Shown here: positions 5,232 to 6,309 of the stretch, piece by piece | Numbering within the stretch: the first letter of the stretch is position 1 | Layout: each line of letters starts with the position of its first letter | Origin: Dehalococcoidia bacterium | GTDB taxonomy: Bacteria; Chloroflexota; Dehalococcoidia; GIF9; AB-539-J10 | Length of the DNA: 6,309 nt | Assembly (NCBI GenBank): GCA_030627025.1 | Contig: DAOUSX010000067.1 | Coordinates: forward strand, 1-6,309 | Reading direction: 5' to 3' | Notes under the pieces: model-generated | Databases searched by the model: none | What the model was told of the DNA's origin: nothing | The model's input: only the letters and a program-made list of their open reading frames with translations | Program-made: the position numbers and the translations under genes

Positions 5232-6242
5232 GTGACTACACCATCATCTATAGTCGAAGACTTGCTTAAACCGGAGCCCTATCCTCATAGACCACCAGAG
5301 ATACAATTGGTGCAAACTCAGATGTCCTTCATCTTCCTCACCGGCGAATATGTTTATAAGGTGAAGAAGCCGGTAGACTTAGGATATCTGGATTACACCA
5401 CCTTAGAGAAACGCCGCTTCTTCTGTTATCAAGAACTGGAACTAAACAGACGTCTCTGCCCCCAGGCTTATCTCGATGTAGTAGCCATCACCAAGGATGC
5501 GGAAGGAATTCACATTGAGGGAAAGGGCAGAGCAATTGAATATGCCGTCAAAATGCGGCAACTGCCTCAACACCGTATGATGGATGTCCTCTTGCTCGAT
5601 GACCAGGTAAGCCCGAAAATGGTAACCAGGGTAGCTGAGAAATTAGCTAATTTTCATCAAAAGGCGGAAACAAACTCCAAAATCGCCGCTTTCGGCAAAC
5701 TGGATGTTATTCGGCAGAACACCGATGAAAACTTCTCTCAAACTGAAAAATATATCGATATTTCTATACCGCCTTCGCAATATGACCGAATTAAGAAATA
5801 TACCAACGATTTTATTCATGATAATACTGCTTTGTTCGCTAAGCGGGTAAATGAAAACAGAATAAGGGACTGCCATGGTGACCTTCATTCAGCTCACATC
5901 TGCTTCACCGAAGACATCTGCATCTACGATTGCATTGAGTTCAATGACAGATTCCGATACTCCGATGTGGCATCAGAGATTGCTTTTCTCGCTATGGATT
6001 TAGACCGCTACCATCATGCTGAGCTTTCCCAGCACCTGGTGAACACCTATGTAGAGCTGAGCCATGATAAGGAGCTTTTAGATTTGCTTACCTTCTACAA
6101 GTGTTATCGCGCTTATGTCAGGGCAAAGGTAGAAAGCTTCAAGCTCGATGACCCCTATATCTCGGAGGAGGAAAAAGCGAAGGCCCTGGCAGCCGCCAGA
6201 AGCTATTTCGAGCTTGGCCAATCGTATATAATACAGATTTGA
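5232..6242 (+). CDS. COG2187-type kinase-like protein (aminoglycoside phosphotransferase fold), 336 residues
   Basis: The protein matches the N-terminal part of bacterial proteins that fuse an APH-like kinase domain (COG2187) to a P-loop domain (COG0645); those run to about 500 residues. Here only the kinase part is present. It begins with LLKPEPYPH (11-19), then FLTGEYVYKVKKPVDLGYLD (35-54), where Lys43 or Lys45 could be the ATP-binding lysine. The catalytic loop is CHGDLHSAHI (214-223) with Asp217 as predicted base, followed by IYDCIEFNDRFRYSDVASEIAFL (231-253), where Asp233 could bind metal. Stand-alone versions exist, so this need not be truncated; the stop is followed by an unrelated start signal and no P-loop remnant. 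The family's substrate is not established, and resistance to antibiotics should not be assumed. GTG 5232 has no good ribosome binding site, but it is the only standard start between the upstream stop and the conserved N-terminus. The gene lies 27 bases after the DUF35 gene. Confidence 0.85.
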   Translation: MTTPSSIVEDLLKPEPYPHRPPEIQLVQTQMSFIFLTGEYVYKVKKPVDLGYLDYTTLEKRRFFCYQELELNRRLCPQAYLDVVAITKDAEGIHIEGKGRAIEYAVKMRQLPQHRMMDVLLLDDQVSPKMVTRVAEKLANFHQKAETNSKIAAFGKLDVIRQNTDENFSQTEKYIDISIPPSQYDRIKKYTNDFIHDNTALFAKRVNENRIRDCHGDLHSAHICFTEDICIYDCIEFNDRFRYSDVASEIAFLAMDLDRYHHAELSQHLVNTYVELSHDKELLDLLTFYKCYRAYVRAKVESFKLDDPYISEEEKAKALAAARSYFELGQSYIIQI

Positions 6243-6277
6243 CTGCTGATCGGAAGTTAATCATCATTAAACAGGGG

Positions 6278-6287
6278 AAGGAGGTGA
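6278..6287 (+). promoter_or_regulatory. Strong ribosome binding site for the gene starting at 6292
   Basis: AAGGAGGTGA is a full anti-16S match, seven bases (after GGAGG) before TTG 6292. It supports a real gene running off the window although only six codons are visible. Confidence 0.8.
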
Positions 6288-6291
6288 CAAA

Positions 6292-6309
6292 TTGAAAGAA
6301 CCATTTGCC
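6292..6309 (+). CDS. Start of a further gene, partial (first six codons, TTG start)
   Basis: TTG AAA GAA CCA TTT GCC encodes MKEPFA before the window ends. The call rests on the strong ribosome binding site at 6278-6287. The only nearby alternative, GTG 6284, lies inside that site and meets a TGA two codons later. The gap from the kinase gene is 49 bases, so co-transcription is plausible. Nothing can be said about function from six residues. Confidence 0.65.

Noticed and set aside
6227..6232. TATAAT matching the -10 consensus near the end of the kinase gene, 59 bases before the next start
   Set aside because: No credible -35 hexamer lies 16-18 bases upstream and no TGn extension is present. 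It falls in coding sequence, so it may be chance, although it could serve the gene at 6292.
5232..6242. Kinase gene as an antibiotic resistance aminoglycoside phosphotransferase
   Set aside because: The sequence follows the COG2187 pattern (LLKPEPYPH, FLTGEYVYKVKKPVDLG), not that of clinical APH enzymes; only the general fold and the HGDLH loop are shared.
6255..6271. Imperfect inverted repeat GTTAAT/ATTAAAC between the kinase gene and the next gene
   Set aside because: It is short, A/T-rich and imperfect with a four-base loop, which is not enough to support an operator or terminator.

Overview
The window is a compact, entirely plus-strand gene cluster from a prokaryote. It has mid-range base composition, strong AAGGAGG-type ribosome binding sites, and ATG, GTG and TTG starts. 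The gene content (a LUD/CCG iron-sulfur pair, THEP1-type NTPase, archaemetzincin, and a thiolase with a DUF35 partner) and the bacterial COG2187-type kinase suggest an uncultivated anaerobic bacterium. Chloroflexota, perhaps Dehalococcoidia, is my best guess, but this is inference from gene style and not from a marker gene.

Layout: a tiny, very basic protein (3-101) is followed by a 64-base gap. Then come seven closely packed complete genes and the first six codons of an eighth. Positions 166-2380 encode an iron-sulfur redox pair: a CCG-domain protein related to HdrB/HdrD/GlcF/LutA, and a LutB-like LUD protein with two 4Fe-4S motifs. Positions 2399-3431 hold a THEP1-like P-loop NTPase overlapping an archaemetzincin metalloprotease gene. 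Positions 3460-5204 hold an SCP2-type thiolase and its DUF35 zinc-ribbon/OB-fold partner. Positions 5232-6242 encode a stand-alone aminoglycoside-phosphotransferase-fold kinase (COG2187 type). A new gene starts at 6292 behind a strong ribosome binding site.

No gap between genes exceeds 64 bases and no convincing terminator was seen, so one transcription unit is plausible from 166 onward. The two pairs whose products probably form complexes (CCG/LUD and thiolase/DUF35) share a junction design: the ribosome binding site of the second gene also encodes the Arg-Arg-stop end of the first. The redox pair may handle electrons from an organic substrate, and the thiolase pair acts on acyl-CoA carbon. 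A metabolic link between them is only inferred from adjacency.

The most useful correction is at 2399. The NTPase has no ATG, GTG or TTG that would include its P-loop. A perfect ribosome binding site instead points to a GTT codon, so automatic annotation would probably start at 2486 and lose the Walker A motif. Also notable are a Gly-to-Ser change in the metzincin zinc motif, a LutA/B-like pair with no LutC or flavoprotein in view, and an enlarged, degenerate first CCG motif.
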